Shown here one piece after another: positions 1 to 7,948 of a stretch of DNA of 21,166 nucleotides (position 1 is its first letter; each line of letters begins with the position of its first letter). This DNA comes from a virus: IMG/VR virus record IMGVR_UViG_3300021959_000493, positions 1 through 21,166 of that record. One strand, given 5' to 3'. Both the position numbers and the translations under genes were made by a program. The notes below the pieces were generated by a model. It saw nothing but the letters and a program-made list of their open reading frames with translations. It was not told the DNA's origin and searched no databases.

Positions 1-237
1 ATGAGCAGAGTTATATAGATTAGAGCCTGCATATCCTATCTGAATAGATGGTACAGTAATCTCTGGAACAACAGAACCGTATACAGAGAATTGAAACGCA
101 TCCTCATTTAAATTATAGGTACGTCTCTCTGTTTTACTTTCAATCTTCTTAAGAGCTTGAGGTACTTGGAATACCATTATAAACTTATCAAGACGACTCT
201 TGTTAAGAAAAGACTGGTTGTTAGAGTTAGTAGCCAT
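1..237 (-). CDS. Phage structural protein, possibly tail tube (5' part only)
   Basis: The first 79 codons of a gene that runs off the left edge. The start ATG (complement of 235-237) lies 5 nt after a TAAATA late promoter and just beyond the terminase stop. The visible protein begins MATNSNNQSF and has a beta-rich stretch (residues 48-72, with VVPEITVPSIQIGYAG). This resembles the N-terminal part of tail-tube-like proteins of marine T4-type phages as I remember them. In T4 the tail genes 18 and 19 follow terminase gene 17, so the position agrees. The name is inference from position and general resemblance; most of the protein is outside the window. A different tail or baseplate protein is possible. 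Confidence 0.5.
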   Translation of the reverse strand, partial: MATNSNNQSFLNKSRLDKFIMVFQVPQALKKIESKTERRTYNLNEDAFQFSVYGSVVPEITVPSIQIGYAGSNLYNSAH

Positions 238-242
238 ACATA

Positions 243-248
243 TATTTA
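243..248 (-). promoter_or_regulatory. Late promoter (TAAATA) of the tail-tube-like gene
   Basis: On the minus strand this reads ATTAAATATATGT followed by the start ATG, with 5 nt between TAAATA and ATG. It matches the core of the T4 late promoter TATAAATA and lies inside the last codons of the terminase gene. Confidence 0.6.
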
Positions 249-1949
249 ATACAACGGTGCATAACCGTTCATTTCTAAATCAGACATATCATCTGATTGC
301 TGTGAAGAATCCATACCAAAGAAGCAAGGATTCAAATTGTGATTTGAATCACCTACTACTTCATTGTCAGTATAAATGGATGTAGGATCTTCAAAGAGAG
401 ATACACCAAAGTCCATTGGTGAAATAACTTTAGGTCTACCTGTTAAGTCAACTTCATTAATATCAAAGTATTTCTCAGCTATATCATTATCCAATACATA
501 TAATGAATAAAGAAGAGCCATTACCAAGTCATCATTCTCCCCATGACGAGCCTTCCAGGTGCCATTAGGATAGCGAACAAAATGTCTTAACTCATGCAAG
601 GTTCTTTTATCTTTTAATGTAAGAGCTCTGCAATCATTAATCCAGTAGCGCATATTAAGAACACCTTTATGCTTTGTATTTGTATGAGCAATCATACCTT
701 GCATACGATTCTTTCTATGAGCAGCTGAGTTACCATAAGATACAATCTTTGGATAACCCAAATCAACAGCAAGTCTATCTACAACCTGAGCTCCACAGTT
801 GTTACGTTCAATTAAAGCAAGAGGGTTACCATAGTTTCTTAATATACTATGCACCTTATTAGAAAATTCTAGAGGAGAAATCATATTGCTTCTATATACA
901 GCTACCTGTCGTATGTCTACTGGATCAGTTATATCTAAAATTTGAACAATAGATGAATCTTTACCAACTCCTTCTGATGTATCAACACCAGCAACATATA
1001 TACGAGACGGATCTGCTTCTTCCCATACTTTATAAGCCCCATCATCTAAAACTATAGCTGGTTCACAAATCTGCCTTTCCATTATCTCAAATAGCTCATC
1101 ATCGATAGAAGACTCTCCACTGTTAATAAACTCGCAGTTAAACTCTTGCATCCAAGCTTCATGCGAGCCAATAGCTTGCTTAGTACTAGCAGCCCATTTT
1201 TCATCTCTACCAGGTACTTCATTCCACATTATCTTACCATGACCCCATCCATTATCTCCATTAACAGCTCCTGTATAAAGCTTATGAAATAGGTTATGTG
1301 TACCATTTGCAGTAGAACATATGAATACTTTAGATTTCTTTGATGATGAAATAATAGGAAAGACTGATTTCCAAAACTCATCTACTAAATGAGACTCAAT
1401 AAATGCACACTCATCAATAACTAAACAGTTAACTGATTGTCCTCGTGCAGCAGTACCGGTCGTAGTTGTAATACCAATACGAGAACCATTCTCTAACGTC
1501 ATGGATGTCTTTGCATATTCCTTTACTGGGGGTTTAAGCCAGTTAGGTAACTCCTCATAAGCCATTCGTACTCGTTGAAAGATTTCAATAGCAGTAGCTT
1601 CTTTGTTCGCTACAAGAAGAATGCGTTGATCACTCTTAAAACATGCCTGCCATAGAAGGTATATAGTCATAAGAGTAGACTTACCAATCTGTCTCGATGC
1701 TAATAAAATATAATATCTATTATCACGCATCGCTCTTAAAGCTGTTTTCTGAGCAGGGTAGAGTTTAATCTTCTCTTTACCCGTATCCAAGTTAACAATA
1801 TGAAAGAAGTTCTCGGCAAAATATAAGATATTGCGCTTTGCTTTCTTAAGCATTGCAACCTGTTCTTTGGTATACTCACCCTTCCATCTAGCATTAGGCA
1901 AATGCTTATTGCCCATGTAATATTGACTGTCTTTATTAGTAGTAGCCAT
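246..1949 (-). CDS. Terminase large subunit (T4 gp17-like DNA-packaging ATPase/nuclease)
   Basis: A 567-residue packaging motor that pumps DNA into the prohead and cuts the concatemer. The ATPase domain shows Walker A at residues 84-92 (ASRQIGKST), Walker B at 175-180 (CLVIDE, catalytic E180) followed by CAFI as in gp17, and a coupling motif CSTANG at 211-216. The C-terminal RNase H-like nuclease shows three acidic sites: D323 (GVDTSEG), E381 (IERNNCG) and D473/D474 (ENDDLVMALL). Length is close to T4 gp17 (610). The start is the ATG 6 nt after TAAATA, with no Shine-Dalgarno sequence. The gene is transcribed away from the structural genes on the plus strand, unlike the co-directional T4 arrangement. 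The function call is secure. Confidence 0.97.
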   Translation of the reverse strand: MATTNKDSQYYMGNKHLPNARWKGEYTKEQVAMLKKAKRNILYFAENFFHIVNLDTGKEKIKLYPAQKTALRAMRDNRYYILLASRQIGKSTLMTIYLLWQACFKSDQRILLVANKEATAIEIFQRVRMAYEELPNWLKPPVKEYAKTSMTLENGSRIGITTTTGTAARGQSVNCLVIDECAFIESHLVDEFWKSVFPIISSSKKSKVFICSTANGTHNLFHKLYTGAVNGDNGWGHGKIMWNEVPGRDEKWAASTKQAIGSHEAWMQEFNCEFINSGESSIDDELFEIMERQICEPAIVLDDGAYKVWEEADPSRIYVAGVDTSEGVGKDSSIVQILDITDPVDIRQVAVYRSNMISPLEFSNKVHSILRNYGNPLALIERNNCGAQVVDRLAVDLGYPKIVSYGNSAAHRKNRMQGMIAHTNTKHKGVLNMRYWINDCRALTLKDKRTLHELRHFVRYPNGTWKARHGENDDLVMALLYSLYVLDNDIAEKYFDINEVDLTGRPKVISPMDFGVSLFEDPTSIYTDNEVVGDSNHNLNPCFFGMDSSQQSDDMSDLEMNGYAPLY

Positions 1950-1955
1950 TATACA

Positions 1956-1961
1956 TATTTA
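1956..1961 (-). promoter_or_regulatory. Late promoter of the terminase gene
   Basis: The minus strand reads GATTAAATATGTATA then ATG, with TAAATA 6 nt from the start codon. It is back-to-back with the plus-strand late promoter at 2003. Confidence 0.6.
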
Positions 1962-2002
1962 ATCTTTACGTCGTTTTTTGTAGACTTTTTTTGCCCTTTG
2001 CA

Positions 2003-2008
2003 TAAATA
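2003..2008 (+). promoter_or_regulatory. Late promoter (CATAAATA) of the acidic head-associated gene
   Basis: GCATAAATATTAGT precedes ATG, with TAAATA 5 nt from the start codon. It is one base off T4 TATAAATA. A T-rich tract (1978-1998) lies just upstream. Confidence 0.7.
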
Positions 2009-2013
2009 TTAGT

Positions 2014-3039
2014 ATGGCTAAACAATATGACCTTAAAGATCTTGGTGAGGTCTACGGTAATCTCGGTAAAGAGACTGCAGTACTTGCTGAGGATACCCAA
2101 TCACTTACAGTCGGCGATGCAAAAGCTGGTATTGGAAGTGCAGATATTTTACCTGGAGGACCGACTAAGGAAGCCGGTTTCGAGGAACCAACAGTTGATG
2201 TAACAAAGTGCGGAGATAAGAATCCATACAATGTTAAAGCATATTCATACGGTGCAGGTAATGATCCTGGTGTGGGAGCTGAGGAGCCAGCACCAACCGG
2301 TGAAGATGCTCTACACGGTGAAGAAGATGAAGAAGGAAAGCCAGACTATATCGATCTTGATGGTGATGGAGACAAAAAAGAGTCAATGAAGCAAGCTGCT
2401 AAAGATAAAAAGAAGAAGGATCACGAAGAAGAAGAGGATGAGGATGAAGAAAGTTCAGAAAAAGACTTGGAAATGGCACAAGAGGGATTAAATACTTTCA
2501 TGGCTAATAAATCTGTATTCGACCGCCTTTATAATAAGGTCATGGTTAACGAAAATTACGAGATGGAAGAGATGGACGATCTCGCTGCACTCGGAATTGA
2601 TGACGCTGCTCCTGACGCTGAAGGTGAAGATGGGGATAGCGAAGAAGAAGTCACTATAACTCTTGATAAGGACATGGCACAGCATCTCTGTGATATCCTT
2701 AAAGCAGCTTGTGGTGAAGACGACGACGTTGAAGTAGACGAAGTTGAAGATGGTGAAGGACATCATGAAGATGGTGAAGGACATCATGAAGAAGACGAAG
2801 AGGGAGAGCCTCACGCAATGAACACTCATTACAATGATGGTAAGTCTAACAAAGTTGGTAACGTAACCGGTCTTGGTGGAAGTGGTGGATCAGCTGATAC
2901 TGGTTCAACTGCAGAAGTACTTCATCACACAGTAAACGATGGTGACGGAAAGAATAACAAAGTTGGTAATCTTCCTGATGGAAAGAATGCTTTCGGTGAT
3001 GTTAAAGTAGAGCCAATGAACAAGGTTGGTAAAGCTTAA
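2014..3039 (+). CDS. Acidic low-complexity protein, probably virion/head associated
   Basis: A 341-residue, very acidic protein. It has an EF-hand-like segment at about residues 110-120 (YIDLDGDGDKKES) followed by a Lys block and a run of Glu/Asp. Then come a predicted helical part (about 148-235), a DGEGHHE tandem repeat, and two copies of a (N)DGK-N-NKVGN motif in the C-terminal third. The DLDGDGDKK-type segment recurs, to my recollection, in structural proteins of marine T4-like phages, but I cannot name the protein. A late promoter upstream and a terminator downstream make it a single-gene transcription unit. Scaffold/core or head decoration are possible roles; both are inference. Confidence 0.85.
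   Translation: MAKQYDLKDLGEVYGNLGKETAVLAEDTQSLTVGDAKAGIGSADILPGGPTKEAGFEEPTVDVTKCGDKNPYNVKAYSYGAGNDPGVGAEEPAPTGEDALHGEEDEEGKPDYIDLDGDGDKKESMKQAAKDKKKKDHEEEEDEDEESSEKDLEMAQEGLNTFMANKSVFDRLYNKVMVNENYEMEEMDDLAALGIDDAAPDAEGEDGDSEEEVTITLDKDMAQHLCDILKAACGEDDDVEVDEVEDGEGHHEDGEGHHEEDEEGEPHAMNTHYNDGKSNKVGNVTGLGGSGGSADTGSTAEVLHHTVNDGDGKNNKVGNLPDGKNAFGDVKVEPMNKVGKA
2749..2790 (+). repeat. Exact 21-bp tandem duplication (2 units) inside a gene
   Basis: Two identical 21-bp units (2749-2769 and 2770-2790), each encoding DGEGHHE, stand in tandem. They look like a recent in-frame duplication by slippage and are a possible length-variable site. Confidence 0.9.
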
Positions 3040-3061
3040 TTTTAAATAACCTTAACTAAGA

Positions 3062-3093
3062 GGCTCACGACTTTAAATCGTGAGTCTTTTTTT
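3062..3093 (+). terminator. Intrinsic terminator after the acidic protein gene
   Basis: A 9-bp stem (3062-3070 with 3078-3086, one G-U pair) with a 7-nt loop is followed directly by seven T. It closes the transcript of the upstream gene. Confidence 0.92.
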
Positions 3094-3113
3094 GTATTCC
3101 GCTTAAGTGGGCA

Positions 3114-3119
3114 TAAATA
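3114..3119 (+). promoter_or_regulatory. Late promoter of the 3127 gene
   Basis: GCATAAATAT runs into two in-frame ATGs. The second ATG (3127) is 7 nt from TAAATA, the first (3121) only 1 nt. Transcription starting about 6 nt downstream would leave out the first ATG. Confidence 0.65.
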
Positions 3120-3126
3120 TATGTAC

Positions 3127-3465
3127 ATGAGAACCTTCAAAGAATATTATCAGGGTGACAATATGATGAATGCTGGAGCTGTTTCTGCAACGACAGGAGG
3201 TAAGAGTATAATGCGTACGGGTAGAAAGCATGAAAATCTAACACGCAAAGAATATAGTCATAAATGTCCTCATGTGCGTAATTTAATAAATGGAGGCGCA
3301 TCGCAAATTAAACTTATGGGCATGCCTCTTATGCAGACTCTTCAAGCATATGGTATGGAATTTCAACCAGGAGTAACTAACGGATGTGGTAACTCTGGTG
3401 TAGAGGTTAGAATGTATAAAGATGAAGAGGATAATGAGTGCGGTATCTTAAGCAAGAAACATTAA
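3127..3465 (+). CDS. Small phage protein of unknown function (late)
   Basis: 112 residues from ATG 3127 (114 if ATG 3121 is used). I prefer 3127 because the late promoter TAAATA ends at 3119 and the message would probably begin after the first ATG. The protein begins MRTFKEYYQ. It is basic in the middle and has cysteines in HKCPH, NGCGNSG and NECG, which could bind a metal, but no known fold is evident. It ends 1 nt before the ATG of the neck-protein gene, so the two are surely co-transcribed. That placement suggests a head- or neck-related role (inference). Confidence 0.8.
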   Translation: MRTFKEYYQGDNMMNAGAVSATTGGKSIMRTGRKHENLTRKEYSHKCPHVRNLINGGASQIKLMGMPLMQTLQAYGMEFQPGVTNGCGNSGVEVRMYKDEEDNECGILSKKH

Positions 3466-3466
3466 T

Positions 3467-4258
3467 ATGGCCTGCAATACTGAGAGACAAAACTGTACAC
3501 CAGAAGAAATTATGGCTGCAGGGCAACTGCCTTGCGGAAAATTCATGAATGGTGAGAATTTACAAGCAGAACAGCTTGTATATGATTTAGCGTATAGAGA
3601 TCTCATTAACAATCAAGGAGTTCAGATTGAATACTTTATTAATACATTTACATTATCAGGTGCTAATCTGTTATACGGTGAAGAGCCTACAGCATCATAC
3701 TTAAATGGTATAGAAATGCAAATGTATGTAGAGCTATCTCAAGACGCTCTTACTCTTAGTCAGTTTGGATTTGACCCAGGTGATGACTTTACAGGCTTCC
3801 TTCACATTGAGACCTTTGCTAGCACAGTTAGTGCAGTATTATCTGCAAGAGAGCATTTCTCTCTTAATAATAGTTTCTCTGCTATTGAACCTCGTGCAGG
3901 TGATCTTGTTGAATTAGTTTCTCTCGGCTGTGATAGACCAGGAGGTAGAGGTCCAAAGATATATGAAATTACAGAACGCGTTGATGAAGATATATCAGCT
4001 ATTAATCCTATAATGGGTCATTATGTGTACCGTGTAAGAGCAAAACGTTATGACTACTCTTACAAGCCTAACTCACCGAAAGAGCAACAGAATGAGCAAG
4101 TATATGATGATAGCTTTACTGGCGTATTAAGTACGAATATTCCAGGAGATGAGGTATCTCCTACTAAGAGGTACGAGCATAACATTGATCAAGTATCTCA
4201 AGATGACGTCTATGATATGGATCAGAATAATACTGACATCTACGGTGGCTACTATTAA
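3467..4258 (+). CDS. Probable neck protein (T4 gp14-like)
   Basis: 263 residues. The pattern resembles T4 gp14, the neck protein joining head and tail. A GVQIEYFINT strand lies near residue 52, with LLYGEE soon after. FGFDPGDDFTG follows, then PRAGDLVEL and an IYEITERV strand, then NPIMGHYVYRVRAKRYDYS, and finally an Asp/Asn-rich C-terminal tail. T4 gp14 (256 residues) has the same order: a GVECYYV-type strand, LIFGED, FGMQVQDEVTLS, PKEGDLIYFP and FEINWV. I see this as a remote match from memory, not a computed one. The gene follows its upstream neighbour with 1 nt between stop and start, so it is coupled to it. Confidence 0.65.
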   Translation: MACNTERQNCTPEEIMAAGQLPCGKFMNGENLQAEQLVYDLAYRDLINNQGVQIEYFINTFTLSGANLLYGEEPTASYLNGIEMQMYVELSQDALTLSQFGFDPGDDFTGFLHIETFASTVSAVLSAREHFSLNNSFSAIEPRAGDLVELVSLGCDRPGGRGPKIYEITERVDEDISAINPIMGHYVYRVRAKRYDYSYKPNSPKEQQNEQVYDDSFTGVLSTNIPGDEVSPTKRYEHNIDQVSQDDVYDMDQNNTDIYGGYY

Positions 4259-4297
4259 AAGAAAAAGCTCGTAAGCAGCTGGGGCCACCTACGAGCT
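4257..4297 (-). terminator. Intrinsic terminator for the glycosyltransferase gene
   Basis: A perfect 8-bp stem (AGCTCGTA at 4266-4273 with TACGAGCT at 4290-4297) encloses a G/C-rich loop. On the minus strand it is followed by a U-rich run (complement of 4257-4265). On the plus strand no T tract follows, so it mainly stops minus-strand transcripts, although a hairpin forms in both. Confidence 0.8.
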
Positions 4298-4315
4298 CTA
4301 GTCGAGTAAGAGACT

Positions 4316-5341
4316 TTACTTCTTACCGTTCTTATGCTTTCCAGTTTTTACTCCTGGAGCTGACTTCTCTTGTTTCGCAGCAGACTTAACTGGCTCCGGA
4401 TTAGATTGGACAGCAACAGGTTCAGCAGCAGCTGCTTGACGTGGTGGTTGTAAGAGCGAGTTAACAATACCATTAACATCAAACATTTGATTAACATCAT
4501 CATATGGACACTCATGTATGGCGCCTGTGAAGTTATAATCATGCAGGAAAGAATCGATTGTACCTTCTGGAAACTCTACAGGAGGTTTAAAGTTTTGGTG
4601 CATATCGTAACCGAATACCTCTGGCTGTGTACCTATCCATACAACAGATGCTTCCTTACCCATAGCTGCTGCTGCATGCTGGAATGAAGAATCTACAAAC
4701 AAGCATCGATCAGCGAAACGTAGTAGGTTAAATAGATTCTTTTTAGGTACTACCTTTTCATAACGAATTACATCATTAAGCGTAGGATGGAAGTCGTAAC
4801 ACACGTGTAGAATCTGATAATGTTCTTTAAGTTTATCAACAATATGCTGCGCTACCTGAGGGTGAATGTCTCGTACCCAAGAATAATTATCTGCTTGGTG
4901 ATCTTTACCTGGACCACCAAAGGGCTGGAATAAAAGCAATGGCTTGGTTTTTTGAATAGCTGCTAATTCAGGGTCAATATAACCTGCTTCACGTATATTC
5001 ATAGATAGCTTAGGCGCTTCACCACTATATTTTGTACCAATCATATCACACCATGTTTTAATTAGGTGTTTATTTTTACTAATATGTGATTTCTGCTTAT
5101 AAGGTTCCTGTGCAAATACTTCAGTATCCTTACCTACTATATAATCTTGGTAGAAATATGGTACATTGCCTAAGCGATAGACTCTATGAACATCTTTATT
5201 ATGCAGGTACACTTCTGGCCATGCGCAAACTACAATAACTTTTTTATCTGGGTTATTTTTCTTATATGCTGCAACGACAGCAGTACTTAGGATATGTTTA
5301 CCAATCCCGCCTTCAATATTAAAAACAGCAAACTCGCTCAT
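4316..5341 (-). CDS. Glycosyltransferase, GT9/heptosyltransferase-like (GT-B)
   Basis: 341 residues. It starts with a strand and glycine loop, FNIEGGIGKHILS (residues 7-19), as in GT-B enzymes of the ADP-heptose transferase type. The C-terminal half has a nucleotide-sugar-site-like stretch RFADRCLFVDSSFQHAAAAMG (D217, H222), then VVWIGTQPEVFGY (233-245), which is where GT9 enzymes have their D-G-x-x-H and G-x-T-x-P signatures. Residues 298-341 are an Ala/Pro/Lys-rich tail ending in a basic cluster, probably disordered. Such genes occur in large marine myoviruses and may modify host surface glycan or a virion protein. A late promoter and its own terminator make it a single-gene unit. Donor and acceptor cannot be told. 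Confidence 0.75.
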   Translation of the reverse strand: MSEFAVFNIEGGIGKHILSTAVVAAYKKNNPDKKVIVVCAWPEVYLHNKDVHRVYRLGNVPYFYQDYIVGKDTEVFAQEPYKQKSHISKNKHLIKTWCDMIGTKYSGEAPKLSMNIREAGYIDPELAAIQKTKPLLLFQPFGGPGKDHQADNYSWVRDIHPQVAQHIVDKLKEHYQILHVCYDFHPTLNDVIRYEKVVPKKNLFNLLRFADRCLFVDSSFQHAAAAMGKEASVVWIGTQPEVFGYDMHQNFKPPVEFPEGTIDSFLHDYNFTGAIHECPYDDVNQMFDVNGIVNSLLQPPRQAAAAEPVAVQSNPEPVKSAAKQEKSAPGVKTGKHKNGKK

Positions 5342-5346
5342 ATAAA

Positions 5347-5352
5347 GATTTA
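5347..5352 (-). promoter_or_regulatory. Late promoter (TAAATC variant) of the glycosyltransferase gene
   Basis: The minus strand reads GAATAAATCTTTAT then ATG. The core differs from TAAATA at its last base and sits 5 nt from the start codon. Confidence 0.45.
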
Positions 5353-5377
5353 TTCTCTATATGAAATAAATCAACTA

Positions 5378-6058
5378 CTATCCAACCGATAATGTTCCGT
5401 TATTACTCCATATAACCCCTGTAACACGTGGGTTAGCTGTTGGTAAGCCATTAGCATATAATCGAGTAACATGAAGCATATTCGAACTTACCGAGCAAGT
5501 ACACGTACCCATAGCGACTGAGTTTTGATGTCTAACACAGTTTTCCGTTCCTCCTGCAATAAAGCCATTTTGTCCAACTAATGTAATTACATTATTTTGA
5601 CCAGCAGCAATAGTTGCGAAATTACCAAGTACATCATTATTGTTTCCTGCTACAACAGCAGACCCTCCACCACAAGCATCATTATAATAACCTCCAAGAA
5701 CTGACGAACAAGCTCCAGCTGCGTTAACTTGGTAACCTGCTTCAAGAGTTTCTACTTCTATTTCACTAAAAACTTGCTTAGCACAAAAATTATTGCATTG
5801 AGTTGTTCGAACATAAGAACCAGAAAGTGATTTCCAATCATTATAAACACCGGACCAAGTAGCGCTATTAGCATTAACAGTTGTAAATACACCAGTTAAT
5901 GGTATATTACATGTAGTAGAAAGAAATGAAGTACCAACTAAGGCAGTAATGTCACACATTCTAGCAGCTTTAGTAGTAGAGGATTGAACTATTGCAAACT
6001 GCTCGGTTCCTCCTAAGGTGCTAGCTGCTGGTAAATTGCTGATCTTAATTCCGGCCAT
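5378..6058 (-). CDS. Fibre-like virion protein with trimeric beta-roll repeats
   Basis: 226 residues. The start MAGIKISNLPAAS is chosen because the late promoter CATAAATA lies between it and a further in-frame ATG 18 nt upstream. The opening I-x-x-LPAASTLGGTEQF resembles the N-terminal attachment segment of many phage fibre proteins. Residues 118-186 hold four to five degenerate repeats of about 16 residues (SSVLGG, SAVVAG, ATIAAG, NGFIAGG, NSVAMG), the pattern of the YadA/Hep_Hag head beta-roll of trimeric fibres. It is Cys-rich (nine Cys), which is odd for a fibre. The length is short for a full tail fibre, so it may be a whisker or short spike. Likely late, on the virion surface. Confidence 0.75.
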   Translation of the reverse strand: MAGIKISNLPAASTLGGTEQFAIVQSSTTKAARMCDITALVGTSFLSTTCNIPLTGVFTTVNANSATWSGVYNDWKSLSGSYVRTTQCNNFCAKQVFSEIEVETLEAGYQVNAAGACSSVLGGYYNDACGGGSAVVAGNNNDVLGNFATIAAGQNNVITLVGQNGFIAGGTENCVRHQNSVAMGTCTCSVSSNMLHVTRLYANGLPTANPRVTGVIWSNNGTLSVG

Positions 6059-6063
6059 ATCAA

Positions 6064-6069
6064 TATTTA
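6064..6069 (-). promoter_or_regulatory. Late promoter of the fibre-like gene
   Basis: The minus strand reads GCATAAATATTGAT then ATG, with TAAATA 5 nt from the start. It lies 36 bp from the divergent plus-strand GTAAC/TATAAT element. Confidence 0.7.
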
Positions 6070-6104
6070 TGCTCAAAGACTACTTTTATCGTTGATTTTT
6101 CTAA

Positions 6105-6120
6105 GTAACTATCGTATAAT
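6105..6120 (+). promoter_or_regulatory. GGAAC-N5-TATAAT-type promoter (GTAAC variant)
   Basis: GTAAC, five bases, then TATAAT. The first G is 22 nt from the ATG at 6127 and TATAAT ends 6 nt before it, the same geometry as the strict copies further right. Confidence 0.6.
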
Positions 6121-6126
6121 TATAAT

Positions 6127-6837
6127 ATGAATAAATGTCCACTCACCTTCAATGAGGCTAAGCATACTTATACTCATAATGTAACTGGTGAAAGGTATAC
6201 TTCTGTAACTACCCTGCTAGGTAAATATAAAAAGCCATTTGATTCTGATGGAGCAGCTACTAGAGTTGCCAAGCGTGAAGGTGTCACAAAAGAGATGGTT
6301 CTTGAAATGTGGGAAAAGGAAAAGAACCGAGCATGCGACCGCGGTACTAGTATGCATAAACTACTCGAGGACTATATCACTGTAGGTGAGCAGGTAGATG
6401 ATTATGGTTGGTTGTATAAGACTTATGATAAGTGTGCAGAGTATAATGTTGATAGATATCAGAAAGTTAAATGCGAGCAGATATTATGGAATGAGGACTT
6501 TAAGATTTCAGGACTAGCTGATCTTATCTACGAACATAAAGATGGTACCTTTACTGTAGGTGACTTTAAAACTAATAAGCGTTATCGATTCAGCTCTGAC
6601 TATAATGAATGGATGCTAGCACCTCTCGATCATCTAACTGTATGTGAGCATTCAACTTATACTATGCAACTATCTATCTATGCTTATTTATATGAGCAAT
6701 TGACGGGTAAGAAATGCCGTAAGTTAGTTATATACTACCTACAAGGTGATAGATTTGTTGCACATCATGGTAACTATATGAAAGCAGAAGTACTTAATTT
6801 ATTTAAACATTATCGTGAAAACCGATTGAATAGTTAA
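6127..6837 (+). CDS. PD-(D/E)XK nuclease, RecB/Cas4-type exonuclease-like
   Basis: 236 residues. The RecB-type nuclease signatures are in order: RGTSMHKLLEDYI (H77), ISGLADLIYE (D132), VGDFKTNK (D146, K148 of the D-x-K pair) and QLSIYAYLYEQ (Q181-x-x-x-Y185). These are the metal and DNA-end residues of the Cas4/RecB/lambda-exonuclease superfamily. A role in DNA processing, recombination or degradation of host DNA is expected; single-domain members of this kind are common in T4-like phages. It is preceded by a GTAAC-N5-TATAAT element rather than a late promoter, which fits early or middle expression. The nuclease call is strong; the exact pathway is open. Confidence 0.88.
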   Translation: MNKCPLTFNEAKHTYTHNVTGERYTSVTTLLGKYKKPFDSDGAATRVAKREGVTKEMVLEMWEKEKNRACDRGTSMHKLLEDYITVGEQVDDYGWLYKTYDKCAEYNVDRYQKVKCEQILWNEDFKISGLADLIYEHKDGTFTVGDFKTNKRYRFSSDYNEWMLAPLDHLTVCEHSTYTMQLSIYAYLYEQLTGKKCRKLVIYYLQGDRFVAHHGNYMKAEVLNLFKHYRENRLNS

Positions 6838-6864
6838 GCTAGCTGAATAATTATTATATCACCT

Positions 6865-7068
6865 ATGAAGAGAAGCACCGTCCTATCTAAGTTCGAAAAA
6901 AAAATTGATGAAGCTTTAACCGGTCTTTATGAAGCTCGTGATGTATTATCTAATGTTGAAGATCCAGAATTAGATGAGCTAGCAAATGAATACGTTGAAG
7001 AGCTTGAAGAGCAAATTGCTGAAGGAGTAGAAAAGCTGAGAGAAGCAGTTGATAATATCTTGGAATAG
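6865..7068 (+). CDS. Small acidic coiled-coil protein, unknown
   Basis: 67 residues, almost wholly predicted helix with heptad-like leucine/isoleucine spacing and many Glu/Lys (for example ELANEYVEELEEQI). No enzyme motif. It sits between the nuclease and a sugar-nucleotide reductase. Upstream is only a weak TTATAT box 5 nt before ATG and no Shine-Dalgarno sequence. An oligomeric accessory or DNA-mimic-like protein is conceivable but unsupported. Confidence 0.7.
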   Translation: MKRSTVLSKFEKKIDEALTGLYEARDVLSNVEDPELDELANEYVEELEEQIAEGVEKLREAVDNILE

Positions 7069-7076
7069 GTTATAAT
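7062..7076 (+). promoter_or_regulatory. Variant bipartite promoter (GGAAT, TATAAT)
   Basis: GGAAT, 4 bases, TATAAT, then 6 nt to ATG 7083. The first G is 21 nt from ATG. It lies in the last codons of the upstream gene. Confidence 0.5.
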
Positions 7077-7082
7077 AATCGC

Positions 7083-7934
7083 ATGAAGAAGCGAGTTCTT
7101 ATTTGTGGTAATGGGTATGTTGGTGGCTATGTCTTTGCACAGCTATCAAAAAATACATCACTTGAAGTTACATTAGAGTCGAAAGCTACTCTAGACTATA
7201 CCGACGAATACTATCTTCGTGATTACCTCAAAGAGCAGCGTTTTGATTATCTAATTAATGCTCAAGGATATACTGGTCGACCTAACGTTGATGCGGCAGA
7301 GCGAGATAAAGGAGCATGCTGGAAGTATAACGTTCAAGTACCAGTAATGTTTAATACTGTATGCAGAGAGCTACATGTTCAACCAATTCATATTACATCT
7401 GGTTGTATATTTACAGGTTATGATAAAGCTTGGAGTGAAGCTGATGAACCTAACTTTGGTGTATTTAACTCTGCTGCTTCTTTCTACTCTACAAGTAAGC
7501 ATGCTTTTGAGTCAGTAAGTGATAATGGCATTACTATTCGTATTCGTATGCCCTTCTGTGATACTCTTAATGAAAGATCATATCTGACTAAGATTCATAA
7601 GTACGATAACCTTATCAGTGCTGTTAATTCTAAGACTTACATTCCGGAACTTGTTGACTTTATCGAGCAAATTATCGAGGATGAGCGTAAGGGTCATGAT
7701 GTAGTTCACTTTACTAATCCTGAACCTCTCGAGACAGCTGGTGCTGTAGAGCTTATGAAAGAGTATGGTTTAGAGAATGAGAACTGGTCATGGGTGGATC
7801 TTAAAGATCTTAATCTAGCAGCTGGTAGGTCTAATTGTATTCTTGATACTACTAAGCTTAAAGAAGAGTATGGCTTTACGATGCTTACAGAGACTGAAGC
7901 TTTAAGAAAGGCTCTTAAAGCAATTGCCTCTTGA
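7083..7934 (+). CDS. NAD(P)-dependent sugar-nucleotide reductase, RmlD-like extended SDR
   Basis: 283 residues. N-terminal Rossmann loop ICGNGYVGGYV (G9, G11, G14), a LINAQGYTG strand (58-65), ITSGCIFTG (104-112) and the catalytic YSTSK (Y135, K139). Order and length match dTDP-4-dehydrorhamnose reductases and related extended short-chain dehydrogenases. It probably works on a nucleotide-linked deoxysugar, in line with the RmlB-like dehydratase at 10458 and the nucleotidyltransferase at 9889, though the tail-hub gene separates them. Substrate is inferred only. It may supply a modified sugar for virion or host-surface glycan. Confidence 0.82.
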   Translation: MKKRVLICGNGYVGGYVFAQLSKNTSLEVTLESKATLDYTDEYYLRDYLKEQRFDYLINAQGYTGRPNVDAAERDKGACWKYNVQVPVMFNTVCRELHVQPIHITSGCIFTGYDKAWSEADEPNFGVFNSAASFYSTSKHAFESVSDNGITIRIRMPFCDTLNERSYLTKIHKYDNLISAVNSKTYIPELVDFIEQIIEDERKGHDVVHFTNPEPLETAGAVELMKEYGLENENWSWVDLKDLNLAAGRSNCILDTTKLKEEYGFTMLTETEALRKALKAIAS

Positions 7935-7935
7935 T

Positions 7936-7941
7936 TAAATA
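7936..7941 (+). promoter_or_regulatory. Late promoter of the tail-hub gene
   Basis: GATTAAATAAGTATGC precedes ATG 7949, with TAAATA 7 nt from the start and directly after the upstream stop codon. Confidence 0.55.
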
Positions 7942-7948
7942 AGTATGC

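Noticed and set aside
2488-2829. Minus-strand frame within the acidic protein gene
   Set aside because: A mirror of Glu/Asp codons giving Phe/Ser runs; the plus-strand gene has promoter and terminator.
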